A DNA stretch of 64,000 nucleotides from Gandjariella thermophila (GCF_005405885.1 NZ_BJFL01000002.1:1-64000); one strand, 5' to 3'; positions 43,502-54,161 are shown, numbered from the stretch's first letter. A program made the numbers and translations. Notes: generated by a model not told the origin, from the letters alone.

Positions 43502-44064
43502 CCGGGCGGCAGGAGGCGGCGACCGGCACGTCGCGGCCCGCGTCCGCCGACCTGGCCGCCGCGTTCGCGCTGATCCGGGAGATCCCGGACTTTCCCGAAC
43601 CGGGCGTGCTGTTCCGGGACATCGGCCCGCTGCTGGCCGACGCTGCCGCGTTCCGTACCGTGGTCGACGCGCTCGCCGGCACCGTGCCCGACCGGGTCGA
43701 CCTGGTGGTCGCCCTGGAGGCGCGGGGCTTCCTGCTCGGCGCCGCGGTCGGCTACGCCCGCAACCTCGGCGTGGTCGCGGTGCGCAAGCCGGGCAAGCTG
43801 CCGATGGTCGCGCACCGGGTCGACTACGCGCTGGAGTACGGCTCGGCCACCTTCGAGTTGTCTGACCAGATCGTGGCGCCCGGCCAGCGGGTGGTCGTGG
43901 TGGACGACGTGCTGGCCACCGGCGGCACCGTGCGGGCCGCCTGCGAACTGGTCGAGCACGTCGGCGGCGAGGTGGCCGCGGTGTCCGTGGTCCTGGAACT
44001 CGCCGGGCTGGGCGGCCGCGACCGGCTGGCCGACCGGGACGTGCGCACCCTGCTCACCGTCTGA
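43498..44064 (+). CDS. apt: Adenine phosphoribosyltransferase
   Basis: The 188-residue enzyme makes AMP from adenine and PRPP. It shows IREIPDFPEPGVLFRDIGPL, ALEARGFLLGAAVGY, GKLPMVAHRVDYALEYGSAT and the PRPP loop VVVVDDVLATGGT. ATG 43498 overlaps secF. It lies before rel, as in mycobacteria. Confidence 0.96.
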   Translation: MTGRQEAATGTSRPASADLAAAFALIREIPDFPEPGVLFRDIGPLLADAAAFRTVVDALAGTVPDRVDLVVALEARGFLLGAAVGYARNLGVVAVRKPGKLPMVAHRVDYALEYGSATFELSDQIVAPGQRVVVVDDVLATGGTVRAACELVEHVGGEVAAVSVVLELAGLGGRDRLADRDVRTLLTV

Positions 44065-44149
44065 CGGCACGTTCCGTGACCACGAGCGCGGGACCAGGCG
44101 CTGAACCGTTCCCAGTCGCCGGACCCCGTGATCGGGTGTACCGAACGGG

Positions 44150-44163
44150 GTGACGCTGTTCAC
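44150..44163. promoter_or_regulatory. Crp-like palindrome upstream of rel
   Basis: GTGACGCTGTTCAC matches GTGA-N6-TCAC with an extra G·C pair on both sides and lies 123 bp before the rel start. It is one of three Crp-like sites in this window. Confidence 0.35.
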
Positions 44164-44285
44164 CGCGGGAACCGGTACGTTCGTCCCCACCGGAAGGCGG
44201 GACACCCGTACGGCGTTATTCTCGGTATCCGGGTCGGATGACACGGCCCGGACCGAACGCGTAACGCAACAGTCCGGGAGCGTGG

Positions 44286-46586
44286 GTGAGCCAGGATGTC
44301 GAACCCGCGGCGGCCACACCGCCGCTGAGCCCGCGACCGCCATCGGCGACACGGCGGGTACGGGCACGCCTGGCGCGCCGGATCACCGCGCAGCGCGCGG
44401 CGCCGGTGAAGCAGGTGCTCGAACCGCTCGCCGCGGTGCACCGCGAGCTGCACCCCAAGGCCGACCTGGCGCTGCTGCAGCACGCCTACGACGTGGCCGA
44501 GGAGAAGCACCGCGACCAGCGGCGCAAGTCCGGCGACCCGTACATCACCCACCCGCTAGCGGTCGCCACCATCCTCGCCGAGCTGGGCATGGACACCACC
44601 ACGCTGATGGCCGCCCTGCTGCACGACACGGTGGAGGACACCGACTACTCGCTGGAGCGGCTGCGCGAGGACTTCGGCGACGAGGTGGCGCACCTCGTGG
44701 ACGGCGTCACCAAGCTGGACAAGGTCAAGCTGGGCGCCGCCGCGGAGGCGGAGACCATCCGCAAGATGGTCATCGCCATGGCCCGCGACCCCCGGGTGCT
44801 GGTGATCAAGCTCGCCGACCGGCTGCACAACATGCGCACCATGCGTTTCCTGCCGCCGGAGAAGCAGGCCCGCAAGGCGCGGGAGACGCTGGAGGTGCTC
44901 GCCCCGCTGGCGCACCGGCTGGGCATGGCCACGGTCAAGTGGGAGCTGGAGGACCTGGCGTTCGCCATCCTGCAGCCGAAGAAGTACGACGAGATCGTCC
45001 GGCTGGTCGCCAACCGCGCCCCGTCCCGGGACATCTACCTGCGCAAGGTCGTCGCCGAGCTGTCCGCGCAGCTCGAGGAGGCCCGGATCGTCGCCCGGGT
45101 CGAGGGCCGGCCCAAGCACTACTACTCGATCCACCAGAAGATGATCGTCCGCGGCCGGGACTTCGACGACATCCACGACCTGGTCGGGGTGCGCATCCTG
45201 GTGGACGAGGTGCGCGACTGCTACGCCGCCATGGGGGTGGTGCACGCGCTGTGGCAGCCGATGCCCGGCCGGTTCAAGGACTACATCGCCCAGCCCCGGT
45301 TCGGCGTCTACCAGTCGTTGCACACCACGGTGATCGGCCCGGACGGCAAGCCGCTCGAGGTGCAGATCCGCACGCACGAGATGCACCGCACCGCCGAGTA
45401 CGGCATCGCCGCGCACTGGCGTTACAAGGAGACCCGGGGCACGCACAACGGCAAGGCCGTCGAGGTCGACGAGATGGCCTGGATGCGGCAGCTGCTGGAC
45501 TGGCAGCGGGAGGCCGCCGACCCGGGCGAGTTCCTCGAGTCGCTGCGCTACGACCTGGCCACCCGGGAGATCTTCGTCTTCACCCCCAAGGGCGACGTGA
45601 TCACCCTCCCGGCCGGGTCCACCCCGGTCGACTTCGCCTACGCGGTGCACACCGAGGTGGGGCACCGCTGCATCGGTGCGCGGGTCAACGGCCGGCTGGT
45701 CGCGCTGGAACGGAAGCTGGAGAACGGCGAGGTCGTCGAGATCTTCACGTCCAAGGCGGAGGGCGCCGGCCCGAGTCGGGACTGGCTGTCCTTCGTCGCC
45801 TCGCCGCGGGCCAAGACGAAGATCAAGCAGTGGTTCGCCAAGGAGCGGCGGGAGGAGGCGATCGAGGCCGGCAAGGAGGCCATCGCCAAGGAGGTCCGCC
45901 GGGTCGGCCTGCCGCTGCAGCGGCTGGTCTCCGCGGACTCGATGGCCGCGCTGTCCCGCGAGCTGCGCTACCCGGACGTCAGCGCGCTCTACGCCGCCGT
46001 CGGCGAGGCGCATGTGGGCGCGCGGCACGTGGTCCAGCGGCTGGTCGCGCTGCTCGGCGGGGTGGAGCACGCCGAGGACGAGCTGGCCGAGCGCGCCACC
46101 CCGTCCACCATCACCCGGCGGCGCGGCTCCGGTGACGTGGGCGTGGTCGTCAGGGACGCCGGCGACGTGTGGGTCAAGCTGGCCCGCTGCTGCACCCCGG
46201 TGCCCGGCGACGACATCCTCGGCTTCGTCACCCGCGGCGGCGGGGTCAGCGTGCACCGCACCGACTGCACCAACGCCGATGACCTGCGGGCCTCCCCCGA
46301 GCGGCTGGTGGACGTGGAGTGGGCGCCGTCGTCGTCCTCGGTGTTCCTGGTCGCCATCCAGGTGGAGGCGCTGGACCGGCACCGGCTGCTCTCCGATGTC
46401 ACCAAGGTGCTCGCCGACGAGCGGGTGAACATCCTGTCCGCGTCGGTGACCACGTCCCGCGACCGGGTGGCGGTCAGCCGGTTCACCTTCGAGATGGGTG
46501 ACCCGAAGCACCTGGGTCACGTGCTCAAGGCGGTGCGCAACGTCGAAGGCGTGTACGACGTCTACCGGGTGACCTCGGCGTCCTGA
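44286..46586 (+). CDS. rel: Bifunctional (p)ppGpp synthetase/hydrolase Rel
   Basis: The 766-residue stringent-response enzyme has the HD hydrolase domain (LLHDTVEDT, His113-Asp114), the synthetase domain ([50 protein letters not shown]), a TGS domain ([20 protein letters not shown]), a zinc/helical part ([20 protein letters not shown]) and a C-terminal ACT domain. Both activities look complete, as in the single Rel of mycobacteria. GTG 44286 is preferred over later starts. Confidence 0.96.
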   Translation: MSQDVEPAAATPPLSPRPPSATRRVRARLARRITAQRAAPVKQVLEPLAAVHRELHPKADLALLQHAYDVAEEKHRDQRRKSGDPYITHPLAVATILAELGMDTTTLMAALLHDTVEDTDYSLERLREDFGDEVAHLVDGVTKLDKVKLGAAAEAETIRKMVIAMARDPRVLVIKLADRLHNMRTMRFLPPEKQARKARETLEVLAPLAHRLGMATVKWELEDLAFAILQPKKYDEIVRLVANRAPSRDIYLRKVVAELSAQLEEARIVARVEGRPKHYYSIHQKMIVRGRDFDDIHDLVGVRILVDEVRDCYAAMGVVHALWQPMPGRFKDYIAQPRFGVYQSLHTTVIGPDGKPLEVQIRTHEMHRTAEYGIAAHWRYKETRGTHNGKAVEVDEMAWMRQLLDWQREAADPGEFLESLRYDLATREIFVFTPKGDVITLPAGSTPVDFAYAVHTEVGHRCIGARVNGRLVALERKLENGEVVEIFTSKAEGAGPSRDWLSFVASPRAKTKIKQWFAKERREEAIEAGKEAIAKEVRRVGLPLQRLVSADSMAALSRELRYPDVSALYAAVGEAHVGARHVVQRLVALLGGVEHAEDELAERATPSTITRRRGSGDVGVVVRDAGDVWVKLARCCTPVPGDDILGFVTRGGGVSVHRTDCTNADDLRASPERLVDVEWAPSSSSVFLVAIQVEALDRHRLLSDVTKVLADERVNILSASVTTSRDRVAVSRFTFEMGDPKHLGHVLKAVRNVEGVYDVYRVTSAS

Positions 46587-46597
46587 CCCGCGTCAGG
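46582..46597. terminator. Hairpin shared by the rel and cyclophilin stop codons
   Basis: CCTGAC and GTCAGG flank CCGC. The stem holds the rel TGA and abuts the stop of the convergent cyclophilin gene. It is short, so termination is a guess. Confidence 0.35.
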
Positions 46598-47435
46598 GGG
46601 CCGCCATGGCGGCCTGCTGGACGGTCACCGGCAGCTTGGGCTTGCCGTCACCCTGGCCGTTGGATCCGTCGTCACCCGCCGCGGCGATCCTGTCGAGCAC
46701 CTGCAGGCCCTGCGGCGAGATGGTGCCGAAGACGGTGTAGTCGGGCGGCAGCGTGGAGTCCGCGTACACCATGAAGAACTGGCTGCCGCCGCTGTTCGGC
46801 TGGCCGGTGTTGGCCATGGCGAGCACGCCGCGCGGGTAGGTCGAGCCCTGGCCCTTCGGTGAGGCCTTGAGGGTGGTCGGCTTCTCGTCCTTGATCGTGT
46901 ACCCGGGGCCGCCGGTGCCCTTGCCGGTCGGGTCGCCGCACTGCAGCACCTTCAGCGCGTCCGCCGTGGTCAGGCGGTGGCAGGGGCTGCCGTCGTAGAA
47001 CTTCGCCTGCACCAGGTGCGCGAAGTTCTGCACCGTGCACGGGGCCTCGGCCCGGTCCAGCGTGATCGGGATGTCGCCCTGGTTGGTCTTCAGGGTGACC
47101 GCCACGGTGCCCTGGTTCGGTGTCGGGTTCGGGTCGTCCGGCAAGCCCACCGGCTTGGCGGCGGGCTCATCAGGCGTCGCGGTGTACTTGCACGGGCCGC
47201 CGGTGGTCTGCGCCGACGGGGCGGTGCTCGGGGAGGGCGTCGGCGTGGCCGCCGCGCTGCTGTCGCCGTGACCCTGCGTGGTCAGGAAGTAGATGCCGCC
47301 GACCGCCACGACCACCACCACGACCGTGCCGACCACGCCGATCAGCCGGCGCCGTCGGGCCCGTTCCGCCCGCCGGGCGAGCTGGCGTTCCAGCTTCCGC
47401 TTGGCCGCCTCGCGGCGCTGCTCGTTGCTCGGCAC
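46593..47435 (-). CDS. ppiB: Membrane-anchored cyclophilin peptidyl-prolyl isomerase
   Basis: The 280-residue protein has a basic coiled-coil N-terminus (QRREAAKRKLERQLARRAER), one membrane helix (LIGVVGTVVVVVVAVGGIYF), a Ser/Thr/Pro linker, and a cyclophilin domain (VQNFAHLVQAKFYDGSPCHR, NSGGSQFFMVYADSTLPPDY, TVFGTI). The active-site Arg and QFF are present. It folds exported proteins outside the membrane. Convergent with rel, in the position of Rv2582. Confidence 0.94.
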   Translation of the reverse strand: MPSNEQRREAAKRKLERQLARRAERARRRRLIGVVGTVVVVVVAVGGIYFLTTQGHGDSSAAATPTPSPSTAPSAQTTGGPCKYTATPDEPAAKPVGLPDDPNPTPNQGTVAVTLKTNQGDIPITLDRAEAPCTVQNFAHLVQAKFYDGSPCHRLTTADALKVLQCGDPTGKGTGGPGYTIKDEKPTTLKASPKGQGSTYPRGVLAMANTGQPNSGGSQFFMVYADSTLPPDYTVFGTISPQGLQVLDRIAAAGDDGSNGQGDGKPKLPVTVQQAAMAAP

Positions 47436-47577
47436 GTGATGACTCCCCGAGATCGCACACTCGTAGCTGGGCGAAGTTTAGAGGCGTGGGGTGTGACCGC
47501 GGTGAGGGTGCACCCCGCTACGCTGGAGCAAGGTCCTTCTGCCCACCAACCATTCCTGCGGGAGCGGAGGTTCGCGC

Positions 47578-48282
47578 GTGCTTGTCGTCGGGTTCCCCGT
47601 CGGGGCCCTGCAGGCCAACTGCTACCTGCTGGCCACGGGTGAGGGGGAGGCGTGCGTCATCGTCGACCCAGGCCAGGACGCCGTCGAGCCGATCACCGAG
47701 GCGCTGCGCAAGCACCGGCTGTCTCCGGTCGCCGTGCTGCTCACGCACGGTCATTTCGACCACGTGTTCTCCGTGGCGCCGGTGTGTGACGGCCACGACG
47801 TGCCCGCCTGGATTCACCCGGACGACCGCGACCTGCTGGCCGACCCGCTGAAGGGGATCAGCCCGGAGACCGCGGCGTTCTTCGGCGGCAGGCTGGCCAT
47901 GCGGGAGCCGGCCGAGGTGCGCGAGCTCACCGACCGCGCCGACCTGGACCTGGCCGGGCTCACCCTGACCGTCGACCACACGCCGGGCCATACCGGCGGG
48001 TCGGTGTGCTTCAGCGCCGGCACCGAGGAGGGCGGACGGATCATGCTGTCCGGGGACACCCTCTTCGCCGGGTCGATCGGGCGCACCGACCTGCCGGGCG
48101 GCGACCACGCACGCATGCTGGTGACGCTGCGCGAGAAGGTGTTGCCGTTGGACGATGACACCGTCGTACTGCCCGGCCACGGACCGACCACGACCATCGG
48201 CCGGGAGCGCGCGAGCAACCCGTTCCTGCTGGAGCTGCAGCGCGGAACGGGCGCGCCGGCCGCCCCACACCGAGGACTGTGA
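47578..48282 (+). CDS. Glyoxalase II-like metallo-beta-lactamase-fold hydrolase
   Basis: The 234-residue protein has the metal motif LLTHGHFDHVF, the second site HTPGHTGGS, LSGDTLFAGSIGRTDLPGGD and the last ligand LPGHGPTTT. It corresponds to Rv2581c (glyoxalase II type), hydrolysing thioesters. Start is GTG 47578. It is 11 bp before hisS. Confidence 0.9.
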   Translation: MLVVGFPVGALQANCYLLATGEGEACVIVDPGQDAVEPITEALRKHRLSPVAVLLTHGHFDHVFSVAPVCDGHDVPAWIHPDDRDLLADPLKGISPETAAFFGGRLAMREPAEVRELTDRADLDLAGLTLTVDHTPGHTGGSVCFSAGTEEGGRIMLSGDTLFAGSIGRTDLPGGDHARMLVTLREKVLPLDDDTVVLPGHGPTTTIGRERASNPFLLELQRGTGAPAAPHRGL

Positions 48283-48293
48283 CGTAACCGGCG

Positions 48294-49556
48294 ATGAGCA
48301 CGTTCAACGCCCCCAAGGGCATCCCGGAGTACTACCCGCCGCGCTCGGCGGCGTTCCTGGCGGTCCGCGAGACGCTGGCCGAGGCGGTCCGCCGGGCCGG
48401 CTACGGCTACATCGAGCTGCCGATCTTCGAGGACACCACGCTGTTCGCCCGCGGCGTGGGCGAGTCCACCGACGTGGTGTCCAAGGAGATGTACACCTTC
48501 GCCGACCGCGGCGGCCGGTCGGTCACGCTGCGCCCGGAGGGCACCGCCGGCGTGGTCCGCTCGGTGATCGAGCACGGCCTGGACCGCGGCCAGCTCCCGG
48601 TGAAGCTGTGCTACGCCGGCCCGTTCTTCCGCTACGAGCGCCCGCAGGCCGGCCGCTACCGCCAGTTGCAGCAGCTCGGCGTGGAGGCCATCGGGGTGGA
48701 CGACCCGGCGCTGGACGCCGAGGTGATCGCCATCGCGGACGCCGGCTTCCGGGCCCTCGGGCTGACCGGCTACCGGCTGGAGATCACCTCGCTGGGCGAC
48801 GCCACCTGCCGGCCCGGCTACCGGGAGCGGCTGCAGGAGTTCCTGCGCGACCTGCCGCTGGACACCGAGACCCGGGCGCGCGCCGAGCTGAACCCGCTGC
48901 GGGTGCTGGACGACAAGCGGCCCGCGGTGCGGGAGATGCTCACCGACGCGCCGCTGATGGTGGACCACCTCTCGGCCGAGTGCCGGGAGAACTACGAGCA
49001 GGTCAAGGGGTTCCTCAACGACCTCGGGGTGAAGTTCACCGAGAACCCGCGGCTGGTGCGCGGGCTGGACTACTACACCAAGACCACGTTCGAGTTCGTG
49101 CACGACGGCCTGGGCGCGCAGTCCGGCATCGGCGGTGGCGGCCGCTACGACGGGCTGATGGCCGAGCTGGGTGGCCAGCCGCTGTCCGGGGTCGGGTTCG
49201 GGCTCGGCCTGGACCGCATCCTGCTCGCCTGTGAGGCCGAGGGCCTGATGGTCGGCGATGAGGCCCGGTGCCAGGTGTTCTGCGTGCCGCTCGGTGAGGT
49301 GGCCAAGGCGCGGCTGGTCGCGGTGGCCGGTGAGCTGCGCGCCGCCGGGGTACGGGTGGACCTCGCCTACGGCGGCAAGGGGCTCAAGGGCGCGATGAAG
49401 GCGGCCGACCGGTCCGGCGCCCGGTACGCGCTGGTGCTCGGCGACCGGGACCTGGACGCCGGGGCGGTGCAGCTCAAGGAGCTGGCCAGCGGGGAGCAGC
49501 GGACCGTCGCCCTGGAGGGCGTGGTCACCGCGGTGCGGGAAGCGCTCGGCCGGTGA
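48294..49556 (+). CDS. hisS: Histidyl-tRNA synthetase
   Basis: The 420-residue class II enzyme has motif 2 [18 protein letters not shown], the histidine loops [13 protein letters not shown] and [10 protein letters not shown], and motif 3 [13 protein letters not shown]. It charges tRNA-His. Its stop overlaps the next start. Confidence 0.97.
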   Translation: MSTFNAPKGIPEYYPPRSAAFLAVRETLAEAVRRAGYGYIELPIFEDTTLFARGVGESTDVVSKEMYTFADRGGRSVTLRPEGTAGVVRSVIEHGLDRGQLPVKLCYAGPFFRYERPQAGRYRQLQQLGVEAIGVDDPALDAEVIAIADAGFRALGLTGYRLEITSLGDATCRPGYRERLQEFLRDLPLDTETRARAELNPLRVLDDKRPAVREMLTDAPLMVDHLSAECRENYEQVKGFLNDLGVKFTENPRLVRGLDYYTKTTFEFVHDGLGAQSGIGGGGRYDGLMAELGGQPLSGVGFGLGLDRILLACEAEGLMVGDEARCQVFCVPLGEVAKARLVAVAGELRAAGVRVDLAYGGKGLKGAMKAADRSGARYALVLGDRDLDAGAVQLKELASGEQRTVALEGVVTAVREALGR

Positions 49557-50206
49557 GCGGCGCGGCGCCCGGCGAGCCCGACGACCGGGTACCACTGGAC
49601 CTGCTCGACGCGGCCACGCTGCACCGGCGGGCCCGGTTGGTCGGCGCGGGCGGGCTGATCGTGGCCGCCGCGTTTGGCGGGCTGGTCGGGTTGCTCGGCG
49701 GCCGGGTCGCGGGCGTGCTGGCCGCCGCGGTGGTCGCGGTACCGCTGCTGCTGCTCGCCTGGGGCGAGGCACGGCGGCGGAGCTGGCTGGCCGGCAGTGT
49801 GGTCACGGTGCGCGCGTTCGGCAGCCGGGTGGTGGACCTGCACCAGGCCGACCGGCTCGACCTGCTGGTTACCGACATGCGCGGCAGCCGCACGGTCGGC
49901 CTGCTTGCCGGGGGGCCACCCAGGGGAAAGACGGTGAACGTGGCGCTGGCCATGTACGCCGGATCAGGCGGGCGGGCGCTGGGCATCCTGCCGCTGCGCC
50001 GGCTGGCCGACGCGTTGGCCGGCACCGGCGACGCCCGCGGCCTGGTGCTCTCCGAGCTGCTGGTGGCCGAGCTGCGGGCGGAGGCGCGCGGCGAGTCGCT
50101 GGGCGACCGCCCGCTGTACCGGCTGGCCTCCCTGGCGCCGGCCGGTCGCCTCGCTCAGCGGCTGCACCCGGACGCCGTGTCCCGGTTCGTCGCCACCCTC
50201 GACTGA
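49553..50206 (+). CDS. Two-helix membrane protein, coupled to hisS
   Basis: The 217-residue protein has a hairpin of two membrane helices at about residues 30–70 ([36 protein letters not shown]) and a C-terminal soluble part with [32 protein letters not shown]. The GTG overlaps the hisS stop. No family name is recognised. It looks like a PH-like/bPH membrane protein but this is uncertain. Confidence 0.65.
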   Translation: MSGAAPGEPDDRVPLDLLDAATLHRRARLVGAGGLIVAAAFGGLVGLLGGRVAGVLAAAVVAVPLLLLAWGEARRRSWLAGSVVTVRAFGSRVVDLHQADRLDLLVTDMRGSRTVGLLAGGPPRGKTVNVALAMYAGSGGRALGILPLRRLADALAGTGDARGLVLSELLVAELRAEARGESLGDRPLYRLASLAPAGRLAQRLHPDAVSRFVATLD

Positions 50207-50279
50207 TCGGCGGCCCGCGGCGCCGGTGGCTCGGCCGAGGTCCGTCCCGGCGCTCCGCGTTCCGTGGGGCCGCGCCGTC

Positions 50280-52301
50280 CTACGGCTCGCGGTAGCGGTG
50301 CCGCCGCGGCGGGCCGGGCTCCGGCCGGTCCTCCGGCGGCTCCGGGGGCCAGTGGTGCGCCGCGATCTCCTCCGAGGGTTCCCGGGGCCAGCGCGGGGCG
50401 TCGAACTCGTCGGGCGCCAGGCGCCCTCGTAGGGTCCCGCCGGGTCGCCCGCCGGGGGTCGGCCGACCGTCACCCGGTTCACCGGGACCGGGGGCGGTGC
50501 GCCGGTCCCAGGACGGCGGAGTGGCCGGTCCGGTTTGGCGGGGCGGCGTCTCCGCGTGCCGGGGAGCCTCGTCCCCGGGTGACGGTGGCTCCGGCGGCCA
50601 CACCCGGTGGTCCTGCGGTCCCGGGCGGGTGCCCTCGCCGGCGTGCCACGCGCTGGTGTCGCCCCCGACCCGCCGGGTGCGCGACACGGCCGGGTCGGCG
50701 TCAGGTCGGGGTGGGGCACCGGTGGGTGGCCCGGCCTCCGGCCGCGCTCGGGCAGGTCCGCCGACATCCGGCCGTGCTCGGGACCGTTCGCGGGCGTCCG
50801 GCCACTCCCAGGAGCCGGTGTCCCGGCGGGTCCAGGAGGTCGCGGCCGCTCCGATCCTCCGTTCGGTGCCCGCCGGCGCGCGCTCCGGCCGCTGGCCGCG
50901 CGCGGTCGGCGGGTTCGCCGGGGCGGTGCGGGCGACCGAGGCGGCCGGCTCGGCGGCGCCGTCCGGCTCCGCCGGGACGGGGTCGCCCTGATCGGCGGTG
51001 TCCTCGTCGGGTTCCTCGTCGGGTTCCTCGTCGGCGGGTTCGATGCGCTCGTGGCTGGCCACCAGCGCGGCCAGCACCGTGGTGATGGGCACCGAGGCGA
51101 CCAGGCCGATGCTGCCGACCAGGGTGCGCATCACCTCCTGGGCCACCGCCTGCACGCTCACCACGTCGCCGAAGCCGCGGCCGGAGACCGAGTAGGCCAG
51201 CAGCACCGGCAGCGCCGCGCCGGCGTAGGCCATGACCAGCGTGTTCACCGCCGAGGCGACGTGGTCCCTGCCGATGCGCAGGCCCGCCGCGTAGAGCTGC
51301 CGCCAGCCCAGGGCGGGGTTGGCCCGGCGCAACTCCCACACCGCGCTGGTCTGGGTGACCGTGACGTCGTCCAGCACACCGAGCGCGCCGATCACCACGC
51401 CGGCGAGCAGCAGGCCGCGGCTGTCCACCCCGTGGCCGAGCACCGCGATGAGGTTCGCGGTGTCCTCGTCCAGCCCGGTCAGCTTGGCCACCGCCGAGAA
51501 CGCCACGCCCAGCGCGCCGATCAGCGCGAGGCTGACCAGCGTGCCGAGCACCGCGGTGGAGGTTCGGGCGGACAACCCGTGGGTCAGGTAGAGCACCGCG
51601 AACATGATCAGTCCGGCACCGACCACGGCGACCAGCACCGGGTCGTGGCCGGCCAGGATGGCCGGCAGCACGAAGAACACCAGCACCAGGAAACTCAGCA
51701 CCAGGGCCCCCAGCGCGGCCAGGCCCTGCCAGCGGCCGAGCACCAGCACGGCGAGCGCGAACAGCAGCGCCAGCGCCACCAGCGGAACGCCGCGCTGGAA
51801 GTCGACGATCTCGTAGGAGTCCGGGCTGCCGGGGTTGCTGCCGTTGTAGGCGAGCACCACGTGGTCGCCGACGGAGAAGCGCGGGGTGCTCGGCTCGATC
51901 GGCACCGGTTCGGTGACGCTCTGCCCGGCGGCCACGCCATCGGTCATCTGCACGGTCACCAGCAGGCACTGCTTGCCCTGCGGGTCGGCGTTGGCCGTGT
52001 CGGCCGGCGGGCCGGTCGGCGCGCCGACGTGCGAACTGGCCCCCGGTGTGCAGCCGCCGGTGACGACCGCGATGACGTCGCCCTTCACCGGCACCTGGTG
52101 GGCCAGGTCGGAATTGGCGGTCGGGCGCTTGCCCCACGGGTAGAGCAGCAGCGCGCCGGCCACGGCGGCCAGCGCGCACGGCAGCAGCAGCACGACGAGC
52201 AGCCGGCGCACCCGGCGGGATGCCGGTGGGGCCGGCGAGTGCCGGTGGCCGTGCCCGTGCTGCGGAGCGTTCCGCGGGCGGCTGGCGGGGTCGCTGTGCA
52301 C
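50280..52301 (-). CDS. YibE/F-like integral membrane protein
   Basis: From GTG 52301 the 673-residue protein has a signal anchor (VRRLLVVLLLPCALAAVAGA), an external beta part with VKGDVIAVVTGGC, and seven or more helices with the YibE/F hallmarks LVFFVLPAILAGHDPVL and GVVIGALGVLDDVTVTQTSA. About 230 C-terminal residues are Pro/Glu/Arg-rich and disordered. Members are thought to be transporters, substrate unknown. AGGA 7 nt upstream supports GTG 52301, and GTG 52307 is possible. It is divergent from the SOS-controlled radical SAM gene. Confidence 0.85.
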   Translation of the reverse strand: MHSDPASRPRNAPQHGHGHRHSPAPPASRRVRRLLVVLLLPCALAAVAGALLLYPWGKRPTANSDLAHQVPVKGDVIAVVTGGCTPGASSHVGAPTGPPADTANADPQGKQCLLVTVQMTDGVAAGQSVTEPVPIEPSTPRFSVGDHVVLAYNGSNPGSPDSYEIVDFQRGVPLVALALLFALAVLVLGRWQGLAALGALVLSFLVLVFFVLPAILAGHDPVLVAVVGAGLIMFAVLYLTHGLSARTSTAVLGTLVSLALIGALGVAFSAVAKLTGLDEDTANLIAVLGHGVDSRGLLLAGVVIGALGVLDDVTVTQTSAVWELRRANPALGWRQLYAAGLRIGRDHVASAVNTLVMAYAGAALPVLLAYSVSGRGFGDVVSVQAVAQEVMRTLVGSIGLVASVPITTVLAALVASHERIEPADEEPDEEPDEDTADQGDPVPAEPDGAAEPAASVARTAPANPPTARGQRPERAPAGTERRIGAAATSWTRRDTGSWEWPDARERSRARPDVGGPARARPEAGPPTGAPPRPDADPAVSRTRRVGGDTSAWHAGEGTRPGPQDHRVWPPEPPSPGDEAPRHAETPPRQTGPATPPSWDRRTAPGPGEPGDGRPTPGGRPGGTLRGRLAPDEFDAPRWPREPSEEIAAHHWPPEPPEDRPEPGPPRRHRYREP

Positions 52302-52349
52302 CCGCACATCCTGACGGCTCACCGCCGCGGAGTCACACTTGACCAGACC

Positions 52350-52365
52350 TCGAACTGGTGTTCGA
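52350..52365. promoter_or_regulatory. Perfect LexA (SOS) box upstream of the radical SAM gene
   Basis: TCGAACTGGTGTTCGA fits TCGAAC-N4-GTTCGA exactly and lies 8 bp before the GTG of the radical SAM gene. It also lies 48 bp upstream of the divergent YibE/F gene. Confidence 0.85.
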
Positions 52366-52373
52366 ATGAGGGC

Positions 52374-53412
52374 GTGCGATGGGACGGTCAGCGGACGGAC
52401 CGGGACGACGAGCCCGCCCTGCTCGGGCTGCCCGGGCTGGTGCGCACGGTGCGCACACCGGAGTTCGACGGGGTCACCTTCCACGAGGTGCGGGCCCGTT
52501 CCGTGCTCAACCGCGTCCCCGGCTCGTCCCCGATGCCCTTCCGCTGGACGGTCAACACTTTCCGCGGATGCGGTCATGGGTGCGTTTACTGCTTCGCCCG
52601 CAACAGCCACACGTACCTGGATTTCGACGCGGGTAGGGACTTCGACAGCCAGGTGGTGGTGAAGGTCAATGCGGTGGAGGTGCTCACCGCGCAGCTCCGC
52701 TCCCCGCGCTGGGCCCGGGAGCACGTCGCCATGGGCACCAACACCGGACCCGTACCAGCGGGCCGAGGGGCGGTACCGGCTGATGCCGGGGATCATCCGG
52801 GCGCTGGCCACCTCCGGCACCCCGTTCTCGATCCTCACCAAGGGCACCGTGGCAATGCGGGACGTGCCGCTGCTCGCCGAGGTCAGCAGGGACGTTTCGG
52901 TGGGCATGGGGGTGTCCATCGCGCTGCTGGACCGGGACCTGCAACGCAGCGTGGAGCCGGGCACGCCCAGCCCGCAGGCCCGGCTGGAGCTGGTGCGCCG
53001 GATCCGTGCGGCCGGCCTGGACTGCGGCGTGTTCATCGCGCCCGTGCTGCCCGGGTTGACCGACGGCGAGGAGGATCTCGACGCCCTGCTCGCCGCGGTG
53101 GCCGATGCTGGGGCCACCGGCGTGACGGTGCTGCCGCTGCACCTGCGGCCGGGCACCCGGGAGTGGTTCGCCGCCTGGCTGCGCCGGGAGCATCCCGCAC
53201 TGGTGCCGCGCTACCGCGAGCTGTACGCCCGGGGCAGCTACGTCGACAAGGGCTACCGGCGCTGGCTGTCCGGTCGGGTGAGCCGGTTGCTGCGCCGGCA
53301 CGGGCTGGACCGCGCCGACCGGGATACCGGGGACACCTGGCCGGACGGCAGCCTGCCCTCGGGCACACCCGGACCGGTGCGCGTCGACCAGGAGCAGCTC
53401 ACCCTGCTGTGA
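52374..53412 (+). pseudogene. Radical SAM protein of the Rv2578c (SPL-like) type, frameshifted
   Basis: The N-terminal part starts at GTG 52374 and has the cluster motif FRGCGHGCVYCFARNSHTY (C-x3-C-x2-C). At MGTNT the frame is lost: an extra G in the GG at 52746–52747 shifts the reading. Dropping it gives MGTNTDPYQRAEGRYRLMPG and the rest of the protein in the other frame (ILTKGTVAMRDVPLL, GVFIAPVLPGLTDGEEDLDA) to the stop at 53412, about 345 residues. Either the gene is dead, or it is a sequence error. The family resembles spore photoproduct lyase and sits in the LexA regulon in mycobacteria as I recall. The last part resembles the Rv2578c C-terminus. Confidence 0.82.
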
Positions 53413-53426
53413 GCCGGGCCCCGTCC

Positions 53427-54161
53427 TCAGGCGCCGCCGTTGGCGGGCACCACGGCGCCGGAGACGAAGCTGGCCAGGTCGCTGACCAGGAACAGCACCA
53501 CGCCGGCGATCTCCTCGGGCTCACCCACCCGGCCGAGCGCGGCGCGCGCGGCATACATGCCCCGGCGTTCCTCGGTCAGCCCGGCCATGTCGGTGTCCAC
53601 CAGGCCGCAGCTGATCGCGTTGACCCGGACGCGGCGCCGGCCGAGTTCGCGCGCCGCGGACCGGGTCAGCCCGATCAGGCCGGCCTTGGCGGCGGCGTAG
53701 TGCGCCTGCGCCGGCGCGCCGGTCTCGGCCAGCCCCGACCCGATGTTCACCACCGACGCGCCGTCGGCGAGCAGCGGCGCGCAGTGGTGCAGCACGAGGA
53801 AGGGCGCGGTGAGGTTGGTGTCCAGCAGCCGGCGCCACTCGTCGGTCGGCAGCCGCTCGATCGGCGCGCGGCCGGTCGCGCCCGCGTTGTTGACGATGAT
53901 GTCCAGGCCGCCGAGCGCGGACCGGCACTGCTCGGCGAGCCGCGCCACCTCCTCCTCGCGGCGGAGGTCCGCCTGCGTCACCAGGTGCGCGACCCCGGTC
54001 TCCTTCAGCTCCCGCTCCAGGCTCGCCGCCGCGTCGCCGTCGCGGCGGTGGCAGGTCACGATGTCGACGCCCTGGCCGGCGAGCGCCAGGACGATCGCCC
54101 GGCCGATGCCCCGGGTGCCGCCGGTCACCAGGGCGCGGCGGCGGTCGAGATTCAGATCCAC
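53427..54161 (-). CDS. Short-chain dehydrogenase/reductase (FabG-like)
   Basis: The 244-residue SDR has the NAD(P) site VTGGTRGIGRAI, NNAG, the catalytic Ser in NIGSGLAETG, and YAAAK (Tyr-x3-Lys). It probably oxidises or reduces a hydroxyacyl or related substrate. I place the start at GTG 54161 behind GAGGGGG; 14 more upstream residues look spurious. It is 45 bp after the hydroxyisobutyrate dehydrogenase-like gene, in one minus-strand pair near the TetR operator. Confidence 0.85.
   Translation of the reverse strand: MDLNLDRRRALVTGGTRGIGRAIVLALAGQGVDIVTCHRRDGDAAASLERELKETGVAHLVTQADLRREEEVARLAEQCRSALGGLDIIVNNAGATGRAPIERLPTDEWRRLLDTNLTAPFLVLHHCAPLLADGASVVNIGSGLAETGAPAQAHYAAAKAGLIGLTRSAARELGRRRVRVNAISCGLVDTDMAGLTEERRGMYAARAALGRVGEPEEIAGVVLFLVSDLASFVSGAVVPANGGA

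Noticed and set aside
52700-52790. Programmed frameshift in the radical SAM gene
   Set aside because: No slippery sequence, stop or downstream pseudoknot-like structure is seen; one extra G is a simpler reason.
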